Both the position numbers and the translations under genes were made by a program. A DNA stretch of 64,000 bases, taken from Allorhodopirellula solitaria. GTDB taxonomy: Bacteria; Planctomycetota; Planctomycetia; Pirellulales; Pirellulaceae. The stretch lies in assembly GCF_007859855.1 (NCBI RefSeq), contig NZ_SJPK01000001.1, positions 738,091-802,090 of the forward strand, written 5' to 3'. The notes beneath the pieces were generated by a model that did not search any database, was not told the origin of the DNA, and saw only the letters and a list, made by a program, of their open reading frames with translations. Each line of letters starts with the position of its first letter. Position 1 is the stretch's first letter. Shown here piece by piece: positions 9,565-16,792 of the stretch.

Positions 9565-10332
9565 CTACCAAATTTTCAGTTCGATCTCGCCGGCCGGTTC
9601 GGGGCGGTCTACCAGTGTTTGGCTGTATTCAGGCGGCCCGAGCGGGCTGCGTGCGGCATTGCTGAACCCGTAGGGCTCGGTGGGGATTCCCAAGACGTTG
9701 CGATCGAGTCCCCGGTTTTCATTGATATCTTGGAACACTGCGATCGAGAAAGACTCCGGCAGTCCCTCGAGCGGGACCTCGCACGTCGCATCGCCGTCGG
9801 GTTCGATGGCGAGAGAGTGTTTCCATTGGGCAAATTCCGGCTGATTGAAGTGCTCGCTTGTGCTGTAGATTGCGATTCGGATCAGCCCACCACCATCGGC
9901 CCCCTCCGCTTGGGAAACCCTGAGGATTTTTAATTGGAAAGTCGGCCCCTCGGTGGCGGTCTCGGTCGACCATTCGATGAGCTCGCCGGTGGCATCATCG
10001 CTCAAGTAAGCGGTCCCCGACGCGTCGGGCGAATTGGCGATCATTCGTGATGGCGGAAACGCAGGTTTCCGCACCCGACTCTGTTGAAACGCCAGGATGG
10101 CGGCGCCGATCAACACGATACCGGCTGCGAATCCCATCAACAGCGTACCGTGATTCTCATTCCACTGGTCCGTATACATTTTCCACGACGTATCACCGCG
10201 TTGACTGTGCGGTTTCTGGTTTTTCGCGGGATCGGTTGACGGAGGAACCGGTTGCGCTGGAGGGTCCACAGGAATATCACCAAATGAAGGAATCGAATCA
10301 CGTCTTTCCCGTTTTGTACCCGATCGGGGCAC
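9565..10332 (-). CDS. membrane-anchored DUF2141 protein
   Basis: 255 residues. A charged, proline-rich N-terminal segment is followed by one transmembrane helix (LLMGFAAGIVLIGAAILAF, about residues 63-82) and an outer domain. The C-terminal ~130 residues match the DUF2141 pattern: a calcium-loop-like FQDINENRGLDRN, then PTEPYGFSNAAR and GPPEYSQT. DUF2141 proteins are secreted beta-sandwich proteins of unknown role. A shorter start at MYTDQWNENHG is possible. It is convergent with the preceding gene and divergent from the SRP RNA/dnaX block. Confidence 0.8.
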   Translation of the reverse strand: MPRSGTKRERRDSIPSFGDIPVDPPAQPVPPSTDPAKNQKPHSQRGDTSWKMYTDQWNENHGTLLMGFAAGIVLIGAAILAFQQSRVRKPAFPPSRMIANSPDASGTAYLSDDATGELIEWSTETATEGPTFQLKILRVSQAEGADGGGLIRIAIYSTSEHFNQPEFAQWKHSLAIEPDGDATCEVPLEGLPESFSIAVFQDINENRGLDRNVLGIPTEPYGFSNAARSPLGPPEYSQTLVDRPEPAGEIELKIW

Positions 10333-10424
10333 AGCAAGGGAATTGAAAGTTAGTTGCCAGAAGCATCTTTCGCGAATGGCCTCGGTGTTCTAAACTGAGC
10401 ACCCGCCGTTGGGAAGAAGTCTTC

Positions 10425-10531
10425 CGCGTGATGGTGGCGACCCTTGCGACTGCAAGCTGTGAACCTGGTCAGGCCTTAACTGGAGCAGCCATAAGCAGTG
10501 CCGCTTTGTGTGAGGGTCGCCTCCACCGCGC
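10425..10531 (+). ncRNA. ffs: signal recognition particle RNA, small bacterial type
   Basis: The conserved SRP domain IV is visible: GGTCAGG (10468-10474) on the 5' side and AGCAGCC (10484-10490) on the 3' side. A long stem pairs GGTGGCGACCCT (10433-10444) with AGGGTCGCCTCC (10513-10524), with one U-U mismatch, and extends outward through CGCG/CGCG at 10425-10428 and 10527-10530. The apical loop is CC-UUAACU-GG rather than the usual GGAA tetraloop. Read as UAAC closed by a U-U mismatch, it fits the rarer URRC class. Position supports the call: the SRP RNA gene precedes dnaX-ybaB-recR in many bacteria. The RNA binds Ffh for co-translational targeting. Exact ends are estimated. Confidence 0.88.
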
Positions 10532-10598
10532 GATCGACTTCTGGTCCTGACATGACCCCTTTTCGGATAGATCCTCAGGCAAAGAACACACCGAAAAC

Positions 10599-12443
10599 AT
10601 GGGCAATTCTGCGAGCGAACAGGAATCCGGGGACGACTCCTATGTCGTCGTCGCCCGTCGCTACCGACCGCGGGATTTCGACCAGCTCGTCGGCCAGGAT
10701 CACGTAGCCAAGGCGCTCCAAGGTGCGATCGAGACCTCGCGGGTCGGCCATGCCTATCTGTTCACTGGGGCTCGCGGTGTAGGCAAAACCAGCACCGCCC
10801 GGATTTTTGCCAAAGCGCTCAATCATCCCGGCGGCCCCACCTCGCATCCCGATAGCGAGAGCGACGTTGCCCAGGCGATCGATTCGGGCGAGGACGTCGA
10901 TGTGATCGAGATTGACGGGGCGAGCAACCGTGGGATTGATGAGATCCGCTCGCTGCGGGCCAATGTCGGCGTGCGGCCAAGTCGATCACGCTACAAAATC
11001 TACATCATCGACGAAGTTCATATGTTGACCGGGGCGGCATTCAACGCCTTGCTCAAAACGCTCGAAGAGCCCCCCGAGCACGTGAAGTTTATTTTCTGCA
11101 CCACCGATCCAGAAAAAATTCCGATCACCGTGCTCAGCCGCTGCCAGCGGTTCGATTTCGCACCAGTGGAATCCAGCAAGATTGTCGGCCGCCTGCGTGA
11201 GATCGTGGAGGCTGAGAACAGCACCGCGGAGGACGAGGCCCTGGAACTGATCGCCCGCCGGGCGGCTGGCTCGATGCGGGACAGCCAATCGCTGCTCGAA
11301 CAGGTGCTGAGTTTCAGTGATGGGCATCTGACGGCCGATCAAGTGCACGCGATGTTGGGCACCGCCGATGACCAACGCTTGCACCGACTCGCCCAGTCGA
11401 TGCAAGCTCGCGACGCCGCTGCGGCGCTCGCACAAGTCGACGAAGCCATCGCGGCGGGAGTCGACGCGGGACGGTTAACCGAACAGATGCTCGGCTACTT
11501 TCGCGATCTGATGACCGCGAGTGTGGGCTGCGATGCCTCCATGATGCGATATGCAGCGGGATCGATGCACGATTCACTCGTCGAATTGGGCCAGCAGTGG
11601 GGGTTGCAAACTGTGCTCGCGATCGTCGGCCTCGTCGACGAAACGCTGGTTCGGATCCGTCACAGCGTGCATGCTCGCGTGCTGTTGGAGTCGACCCTGA
11701 TTCAGATCTGCCATCTGCCGGATCTGCAAGCGATCGTCGACTTGACCGCCGCAGCCCAAGGGCTGGCATCGGACCGAGGCGAAAAAAAAAACGCGGTAGT
11801 TAAAGCCCGTCCCCCAGCGACACGTCCCGCAGCGACAGCCGTCGAGCCGGCCACACCGACGGCAGCGCCGCCCACAGCTTCTGCGGCTCCAGCGACGCCG
11901 CCAACAACGACAGCGCCGCCAATAAGCGCGTCTGCGGAGTCGACTCAGGCGACAGCGACGGCAGTCTCACCCTCGACTGCTCCGCCTAGCTCGGCCCAGG
12001 CGACGGAGAGCCCATCGCCGGCAGCGAACGGCTCGGCAGCACCGATTTCCGAAGCAGACCTGCAATCGGCCTGGCAACAGATTCTCGACGAGATGGATCC
12101 GATGACCGCAACCCTGGTCAAAGCCACCGAGAAAGTTGCCGTTGCCCAAGAAGGAACCGTCGAGCTGACGTTTCCCGAAGCAGCCGGGCTGGCGATGAGC
12201 CGATGCGGCTCACCGCAAAATAGAGACGAGATTGTTCGTACGATCGCCCGCGTTACCGGCCGACAGATTAACCTGAACATCGCAACGGGCACCAAAGCAC
12301 CACCGATTCCCCAGGCGGTTGCAAAACCAAAAACGCAAAACCGAATGCAGCGAATGCGAGAAATCGAATCCAACCCGATGGTCCGCGCCTGTATCGATTT
12401 GCTCGGTGCCGAAATCGTTCGTATCGATACCCCACGATCTTAA
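10599..12443 (+). CDS. dnaX: DNA polymerase III subunit tau/gamma
   Basis: 614 residues. Walker A GARGVGKTS is at 57-65, Walker B IIDEVHML around 136-143, and an SRC-type arginine finger in VLSRCQRFDF. This is the clamp-loader ATPase. The four cysteines that bind zinc in typical DnaX between the first helix and DVIEID are absent (LNHPGGPTSHPDSESD). Domain III ends near residue 390. A run of ten A (11782-11791, codons 395-398) follows, and both shifted frames stop within a few codons. A Pro/Ala/Thr-rich linker covers about 400-490, then a tau C-terminal domain. Start ATG 10599 lies 68 bp after the SRP RNA. Confidence 0.97.
   Translation: MGNSASEQESGDDSYVVVARRYRPRDFDQLVGQDHVAKALQGAIETSRVGHAYLFTGARGVGKTSTARIFAKALNHPGGPTSHPDSESDVAQAIDSGEDVDVIEIDGASNRGIDEIRSLRANVGVRPSRSRYKIYIIDEVHMLTGAAFNALLKTLEEPPEHVKFIFCTTDPEKIPITVLSRCQRFDFAPVESSKIVGRLREIVEAENSTAEDEALELIARRAAGSMRDSQSLLEQVLSFSDGHLTADQVHAMLGTADDQRLHRLAQSMQARDAAAALAQVDEAIAAGVDAGRLTEQMLGYFRDLMTASVGCDASMMRYAAGSMHDSLVELGQQWGLQTVLAIVGLVDETLVRIRHSVHARVLLESTLIQICHLPDLQAIVDLTAAAQGLASDRGEKKNAVVKARPPATRPAATAVEPATPTAAPPTASAAPATPPTTTAPPISASAESTQATATAVSPSTAPPSSAQATESPSPAANGSAAPISEADLQSAWQQILDEMDPMTATLVKATEKVAVAQEGTVELTFPEAAGLAMSRCGSPQNRDEIVRTIARVTGRQINLNIATGTKAPPIPQAVAKPKTQNRMQRMREIESNPMVRACIDLLGAEIVRIDTPRS
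11782..11803 (+). promoter_or_regulatory. A10 slippage site in dnaX, probable gamma-product signal
   Basis: Ten consecutive A residues sit at 11782-11791. Loss of one A, or a +1 shift, brings TAG at 11797-11799 into frame. Gain of one A, or a -1 shift, brings TAA at 11801-11803 into frame. Both would end the protein at about 398-401 residues, just after domain III, as expected for a gamma subunit. Thermus dnaX uses transcriptional slippage on a run of A, and E. coli uses ribosomal -1 shifting. Here the long homopolymer favours polymerase slippage, which is inference. Confidence 0.7.
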
Positions 12444-12515
12444 ACGCCTACCCGAACAGGGCCCTGCTCCTGCTCAGGTAAGCCGTGCAAAACCATGTCA
12501 GTTAGTTCGCCTCCC

Positions 12516-12535
12516 AAAGGGGTCCAACCCCTTTT
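12516..12535 (+). terminator. weak hairpin with short T tract between dnaX and ybaB
   Basis: AAAGGGGT (12516-12523), a CCA loop and ACCCCTTT (12527-12534) form an 8-bp stem followed by only a short T run. It could act as a partial terminator or a processing site between dnaX and ybaB. Because the T tract is short, full termination is unlikely. Confidence 0.4.
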
Positions 12536-12575
12536 CGGACAGGCTCCAAACACCATTCCATAAAGGACGACGTTC

Positions 12576-12962
12576 ATGTTCAAAGGCCTCGGAAACCTCG
12601 GCAACATCGCCTCGATGATCGGCAAATTGCAAGACTTGCCCGATCACATGCGACAGCTCAATGAGCGCATGAAGTCCGAGCGGGTGACGGCAAGCTCGTC
12701 CTGTGGCCACGTGACGGTGACGATGAACGGAATCGGGGAAGTACAAGCCGTCGACGTCAGCCCCGAGGTCTTTGGCGAGGCCGCCAGCGATGCACTGCCA
12801 CCGGAAAGGCTCTGCCAAGCGATCCAGGAAGCCACCAATGCAGCGGGCGCCGATGCCAAACAGCTCTATGCGGACTCGGTCAGTCAACTCGCCAGCGACC
12901 TTGACGTGAACATCCCCGGAATGGATGGAATTCTCGCCAGCATCACAGGCGGCAATGGATGA
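12576..12962 (+). CDS. ybaB: YbaB/EbfC family nucleoid-associated protein
   Basis: 128 residues. It has the N-terminal helix with MFKGLGNLGNIASMIGKLQD, the central beta strands (SSCGHVTVTMNGIGEVQAVDVS) and the C-terminal helix of the YbaB/EbfC DNA-binding dimer family. AAGGA lies 8 bp before the ATG. It sits between dnaX and recR, the conserved order in many bacteria, and its stop overlaps the recR start (ATGA). The family binds DNA and is implicated in nucleoid organisation and recombination repair. Confidence 0.95.
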   Translation: MFKGLGNLGNIASMIGKLQDLPDHMRQLNERMKSERVTASSSCGHVTVTMNGIGEVQAVDVSPEVFGEAASDALPPERLCQAIQEATNAAGADAKQLYADSVSQLASDLDVNIPGMDGILASITGGNG

Positions 12963-13558
12963 GCAGTCATGCCGGGGCGGTCTCTCAGCTCGTCGATCGG
13001 CTCAGCCAGCTGCCTGGGATTGGCCGCAAGAGCGCTGAGAGATTGGCGTTTCATTTGCTGCGAGTCCGCGAAGACGAGGCGCTCGCGCTGTCCGACGCGA
13101 TCCGCCGTGTGCGGACGGATGTGCGGTACTGCGCCGCCTGCTTCAATTTGTCCGAAAAGGAATTGTGCCAGATCTGTGCGGATCCCAATCGGGATGCCGC
13201 GCGGCTGTGCGTGGTTGAACAGCCACGTGATCTACTCAGCCTCGAGGCGTCGGGCGCGTACAAGGGTTTGTACCACGTTCTGCTCGGCCGGATCGCGCCG
13301 CTCGATGGGGTGACCCCCGACCAATTGACGATTGATGCGCTGGTCGAGCGGGTCCGTACCGGAAAATTTTCTGAGATCATCATGGCTACCAATCCGACCG
13401 TTGAGGGCGATGGAACCTCCCTCTATTTGTCGAACCAATTGAGCGAATTCCCCGTAGAAATCACCCGTTTAGCCCGTGGAATTACGGCCGGTAGCGTGCT
13501 TGAGTACGCCAACCGAGAAATCATTGCCGACGCTCTCACCGGTCGCCAAAAACTCTAG
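12959..13558 (+). CDS. recR: recombination mediator RecR
   Basis: 199 residues, the usual length. The helix-hairpin-helix segment LPGIGRKSAERLAFHLL is near residues 18-34. A C4 zinc motif CAACFNLSEKELCQIC follows, then a Toprim domain beginning LCVVEQPRDLLSLEASG and a C-terminal segment LARGITAGSVLEYAN. RecR acts with RecO and RecF in loading RecA at single-stranded gaps. The start overlaps the ybaB stop by four bases, so the two are probably co-translated. Confidence 0.97.
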   Translation: MSSHAGAVSQLVDRLSQLPGIGRKSAERLAFHLLRVREDEALALSDAIRRVRTDVRYCAACFNLSEKELCQICADPNRDAARLCVVEQPRDLLSLEASGAYKGLYHVLLGRIAPLDGVTPDQLTIDALVERVRTGKFSEIIMATNPTVEGDGTSLYLSNQLSEFPVEITRLARGITAGSVLEYANREIIADALTGRQKL

Positions 13559-13687
13559 GCAGCACCTCGGCTAGCACTCGTCGGTATGAAAAAAAGAAAA
13601 TCGTTCTTTCATTTGGCACCGTATTCGCACTAGAATACGGGTTGGACCTGTTTTCAAGTAACACTTCTTAGAAAGAATGGATTTCCC

Positions 13688-15181
13688 ATGCGGATGTCAG
13701 TGGGGCTGCACGCCCGACAGAGCCAGGTGCAGAAGCTTGCGCCGCGGATGATCCAGTCGATGGAAATCCTACAAATGCCGACGCTCGCGTTGCAGGAGCG
13801 TATCGAGCAGGAGATGAACGAGAACCCGTTGCTCGAACAGGTCGCGGGCGATCCATTGTCGCCGGACGATGGGGACGACGAAGCGCCGAGCAAGGACACA
13901 CGGAGCGAAGACGAGAAAGAGTTGGTGGTCGACAACGATCACAACAACAAAGACGATTTCGAACGCCTGCTCAACATGGACGCCGACTCCTCGAGCAACT
14001 TTGACGACTCGTTCCGGCGCAGCGCCAATCGCATGTCGGAGGAAGCCGATCGCCGTCACGATATGATGGCCAACGCCCAATCTCGTCCAGAATCCCTCAA
14101 CGATTTCCTGTTGCACCAACTCGCCGAACTGGACATCGACGACGAAGTCGAGCAGATTGCCGAGCGGATCGTCAGCACGCTCAATGCGTCCGACGGCGGT
14201 TACCTGCGCACGCCGCTCGCCGACATGCTGCCGCCAGGCCATACCAAAGAGGATCTCGCCAAGGCGGAAGAAGCCCTCGCGGTCGTGCAGTCTCTCGAGC
14301 CGACCGGAATCGCCGCCCGAGATCTCGCCGAATGCTTGATCTTGCAGCTCGATCCGAAGAATCCGCACTTCGATGAACTGCAGAAACTGATTCGTCTACA
14401 CCTCAACGATTTGGCGGAGAATCGCCTGCCGCAGATTGCTAAGAAGACAGGCTTATCGATCGAAGACATTCAAGAACTGCGGATGGACCTGCACCTGCTC
14501 AATCCAAAACCAGGTGCCGCTTTCCTAGAGACCTACGTTCCCAACGTCACCCCAGACATTATTCTCGAGCAAGACGAATCGGGCGAGTACCGCGTTCGCC
14601 TCGATGACGACCGAGTGCCCAACCTGTTCATCAGCAAGTACTACCGGAAGCGATTGCAAGCATCAGACTGCACGACGGAAGAACGTGAGTTCATCAAACA
14701 GAAGATTAACGGTGCCCAGTGGCTGATCGACTCGATCGAACAGCGTCGCAGCACTCTGACCAAGGTCGCCGAAGCGATCGTGGAACACCAAAAGAGGTTC
14801 CTCGACGAGGGTCCCGAAGCGATTGAACCGCTGAAAATGCAACAGATCGCGGACAAGGTCGGTGTCCACGTGACCACCGTGAGCCGCGCCGTCGACGACA
14901 AGTGGATTCAAACGCCACGCGGCATTCTGCCCCTGCGACGATTCTTTGTCGGTGGCACCCAGACCGAAGACGGAGATGACGTCGCGTGGGATACGATCCG
15001 CTTGAAACTGCAAGAGCTAATCGACAAGGAAGACAAGAGCAAGCCGTTCAGCGACGAGGCCCTGGTCGAAGAACTGCAGCAGGCCGGCATGACCGTGGCC
15101 CGGCGGACAGTAACGAAGTATCGCAAAAAAATGGGGATCCCCAGCAGTCGGCAGCGTCGCGATTGGACGCTCAGCTCGTAG
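13688..15181 (+). CDS. rpoN: RNA polymerase sigma-54 factor
   Basis: 497 residues. Region I, rich in Q and L (QVQKLAPRMIQSMEILQMP), contacts enhancer-binding proteins. An acidic, low-complexity region II follows (about residues 55-125), then the core-binding domain, the HTH (IADKVGVHVTTVSRAVDDKW) and the RpoN box ARRTVTKYRKKMGIPSS near 471-487. It directs core polymerase to -24/-12 promoters. A second in-frame start (MSVGLH) lies two codons in. No modulation genes such as hpf or rapZ follow, unlike in proteobacteria. Confidence 0.97.
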   Translation: MRMSVGLHARQSQVQKLAPRMIQSMEILQMPTLALQERIEQEMNENPLLEQVAGDPLSPDDGDDEAPSKDTRSEDEKELVVDNDHNNKDDFERLLNMDADSSSNFDDSFRRSANRMSEEADRRHDMMANAQSRPESLNDFLLHQLAELDIDDEVEQIAERIVSTLNASDGGYLRTPLADMLPPGHTKEDLAKAEEALAVVQSLEPTGIAARDLAECLILQLDPKNPHFDELQKLIRLHLNDLAENRLPQIAKKTGLSIEDIQELRMDLHLLNPKPGAAFLETYVPNVTPDIILEQDESGEYRVRLDDDRVPNLFISKYYRKRLQASDCTTEEREFIKQKINGAQWLIDSIEQRRSTLTKVAEAIVEHQKRFLDEGPEAIEPLKMQQIADKVGVHVTTVSRAVDDKWIQTPRGILPLRRFFVGGTQTEDGDDVAWDTIRLKLQELIDKEDKSKPFSDEALVEELQQAGMTVARRTVTKYRKKMGIPSSRQRRDWTLSS

Positions 15182-15195
15182 CAGAATCATCCTAA

Positions 15196-15303
15196 GCAAC
15201 GCACGATCCATTTCTGTCGTAGTGGACGAGGCGACGAGTCCAAAGCCGCAGGACTCGTCGCCTCGTCCACTACTAAAACCGACACTTATTCATCGTGTGT
15301 TGC
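15196..15303. mobile_element. 108-bp palindromic MITE-like element, copy 1
   Basis: Termini are GCAACGCACGAT and ATCGTGTGTTGC (imperfect inverted repeats), flanked by TAA and TAG. The centre is a hairpin with 23-bp perfect arms (15219-15241 and 15251-15273) and a 9-base loop AAAGCCGCA. Two more copies are at 19390-19497 and 51132-51239. It encodes no protein of its own and lies in the gap after rpoN, where the hairpin could also influence transcript ends. Confidence 0.88.
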
Positions 15304-15402
15304 TAGGCTGCGTCGGGCTACGGCTATTTTCTAGAATCACTTTTGGAATACTTGCGGGCAACTGACAGACATTGCTCGATTGCCCGTGAATCATTACCAG
15401 CT

Positions 15403-16545
15403 TCAGGCTTGCTGAGCCGCCGTCTTCACGATCACCGCAGTCCTGTCGTCCTGCTGCTGCGTCGCGGTCCCCTCGAAACGTTCAGCGAGAGTGAAAAGCG
15501 AATCCAAGATCACCGGCGCCGCCAGTTCGCGGCCCCGCACTACCTCTTCGATCACCCGTTGGTCACCGAGAAAGTCTTGGTGATCACTCGTCGCTTCCGA
15601 AATTCCGTCGGTGAACAGGGCGAGTAGATCGCCGGGTTCATAGTCAGATACTGAAGCGGTCGGGAACGTCTCATTGGGAGTAATCCCTAACGGAGTATTA
15701 TCTGTCTGCAGCGTGATCACTCGACCGTCCGGTTTAACCAGGTACCCGGGGTGCCCAGCACTGCTGTAGCTGAGTTGATCGCCACTAGCGTCGAAACTAG
15801 CCACAAACAAGGTCACGAATAACTGTTGCTGCATATCGTCGGCGATCAACCGATTGACGTGCGTCACGATCTCACCGAGGTGCATCGTCGAAGTTGCCAA
15901 AGCGCGTAGAAAGGCACGCGTCTCGATCATCATCATGGCCGGGCCGATCCCGTGCCCACTGACGTCGCCAATCACGACTAAGAGCGACCCGTCGGGACGG
16001 GTGATGTAATCGTAGTAATCGCCGCAATTCTGAGTCGCCGATAAACACCGGCCCGCCAGACTCACATTGGGAAACCGCGATTCGCTGTGGGGATAGAGTC
16101 GCTGTTGGATCGTGTCGGCGATCTCGAGGTCCAATCGGGCGCTCGCCAACTCCTTCTGAAGCAGGTGTCTCGCATTCCGCTCGACCGCAAAGTGAACCGT
16201 GCGCGCCAAGACCTCAGCGGTGAATCCGGCTCCCTTCACGATGTAGTCTTGAGCACCTAGCCGAACGGCACTAACCGCAGTCCGCTCATCGGTGTCACCA
16301 CTGATAATCACGATCGCCGCCCCGCCACCGAGATGCGAAAGTCGGCGAAAGGTGTCCAAACCGTGACTGTCAGGAAGATTCAAATCCAACAGGACCAGGT
16401 CGACAGGCGTGGTCCGCAGAGTCTCGATCGCCGTCGCGAGATTCTCCGCCACCAGCAGCGAATAGTCCGCCTGCAACCCTTTTTTCAAGCACACTTGCAC
16501 GTGGAATCGAGCCGTCGGGCTGTCTTCAACCAGCAGGATGACCAT
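15403..16545 (-). CDS. response regulator with SpoIIE/RsbU-type PP2C phosphatase domain
   Basis: 380 residues from ATG 16545; the frame extends 18 codons upstream, but MVILLVEDSPTARF is the natural REC start. The receiver domain holds the acidic ED pair, the phospho-acceptor D in VDLVLLDLNLPDSHG, and the conserved K in QDYIVKGAG. A helical linker (about residues 125-160) follows, then the PP2C-like phosphatase with GDYYDYI, VVIGDVSGHGIGPA and DDRTAVIVK metal-binding motifs. Proteins of this layout often control anti-sigma-antagonist phosphorylation. The partner genes are not nearby, so the output pathway is unknown. Confidence 0.93.
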   Translation of the reverse strand: MVILLVEDSPTARFHVQVCLKKGLQADYSLLVAENLATAIETLRTTPVDLVLLDLNLPDSHGLDTFRRLSHLGGGAAIVIISGDTDERTAVSAVRLGAQDYIVKGAGFTAEVLARTVHFAVERNARHLLQKELASARLDLEIADTIQQRLYPHSESRFPNVSLAGRCLSATQNCGDYYDYITRPDGSLLVVIGDVSGHGIGPAMMMIETRAFLRALATSTMHLGEIVTHVNRLIADDMQQQLFVTLFVASFDASGDQLSYSSAGHPGYLVKPDGRVITLQTDNTPLGITPNETFPTASVSDYEPGDLLALFTDGISEATSDHQDFLGDQRVIEEVVRGRELAAPVILDSLFTLAERFEGTATQQQDDRTAVIVKTAAQQA

Positions 16546-16792
16546 GGGCGGGGAGTTGTTCAAAAGCCAGGCTCGGCGCAAGTTGATCGCGTCGATCAAA
16601 TCTCCCTATTTTGATCAAATGGACGAAGGCAGGGTGGGATGCTTGGAAGCACGCTAGACGTGCCGCAACCCAGATCCACTGAGCCCCCTATTTTAAGTCC
16701 GACCCTCTGACAGCACAAGGGTTCATATCTCGCAGGGTGACTGACAGTTTTTCGCGCAGGCCACTGGTCGCCAGTTCACCACTGACAAACCG

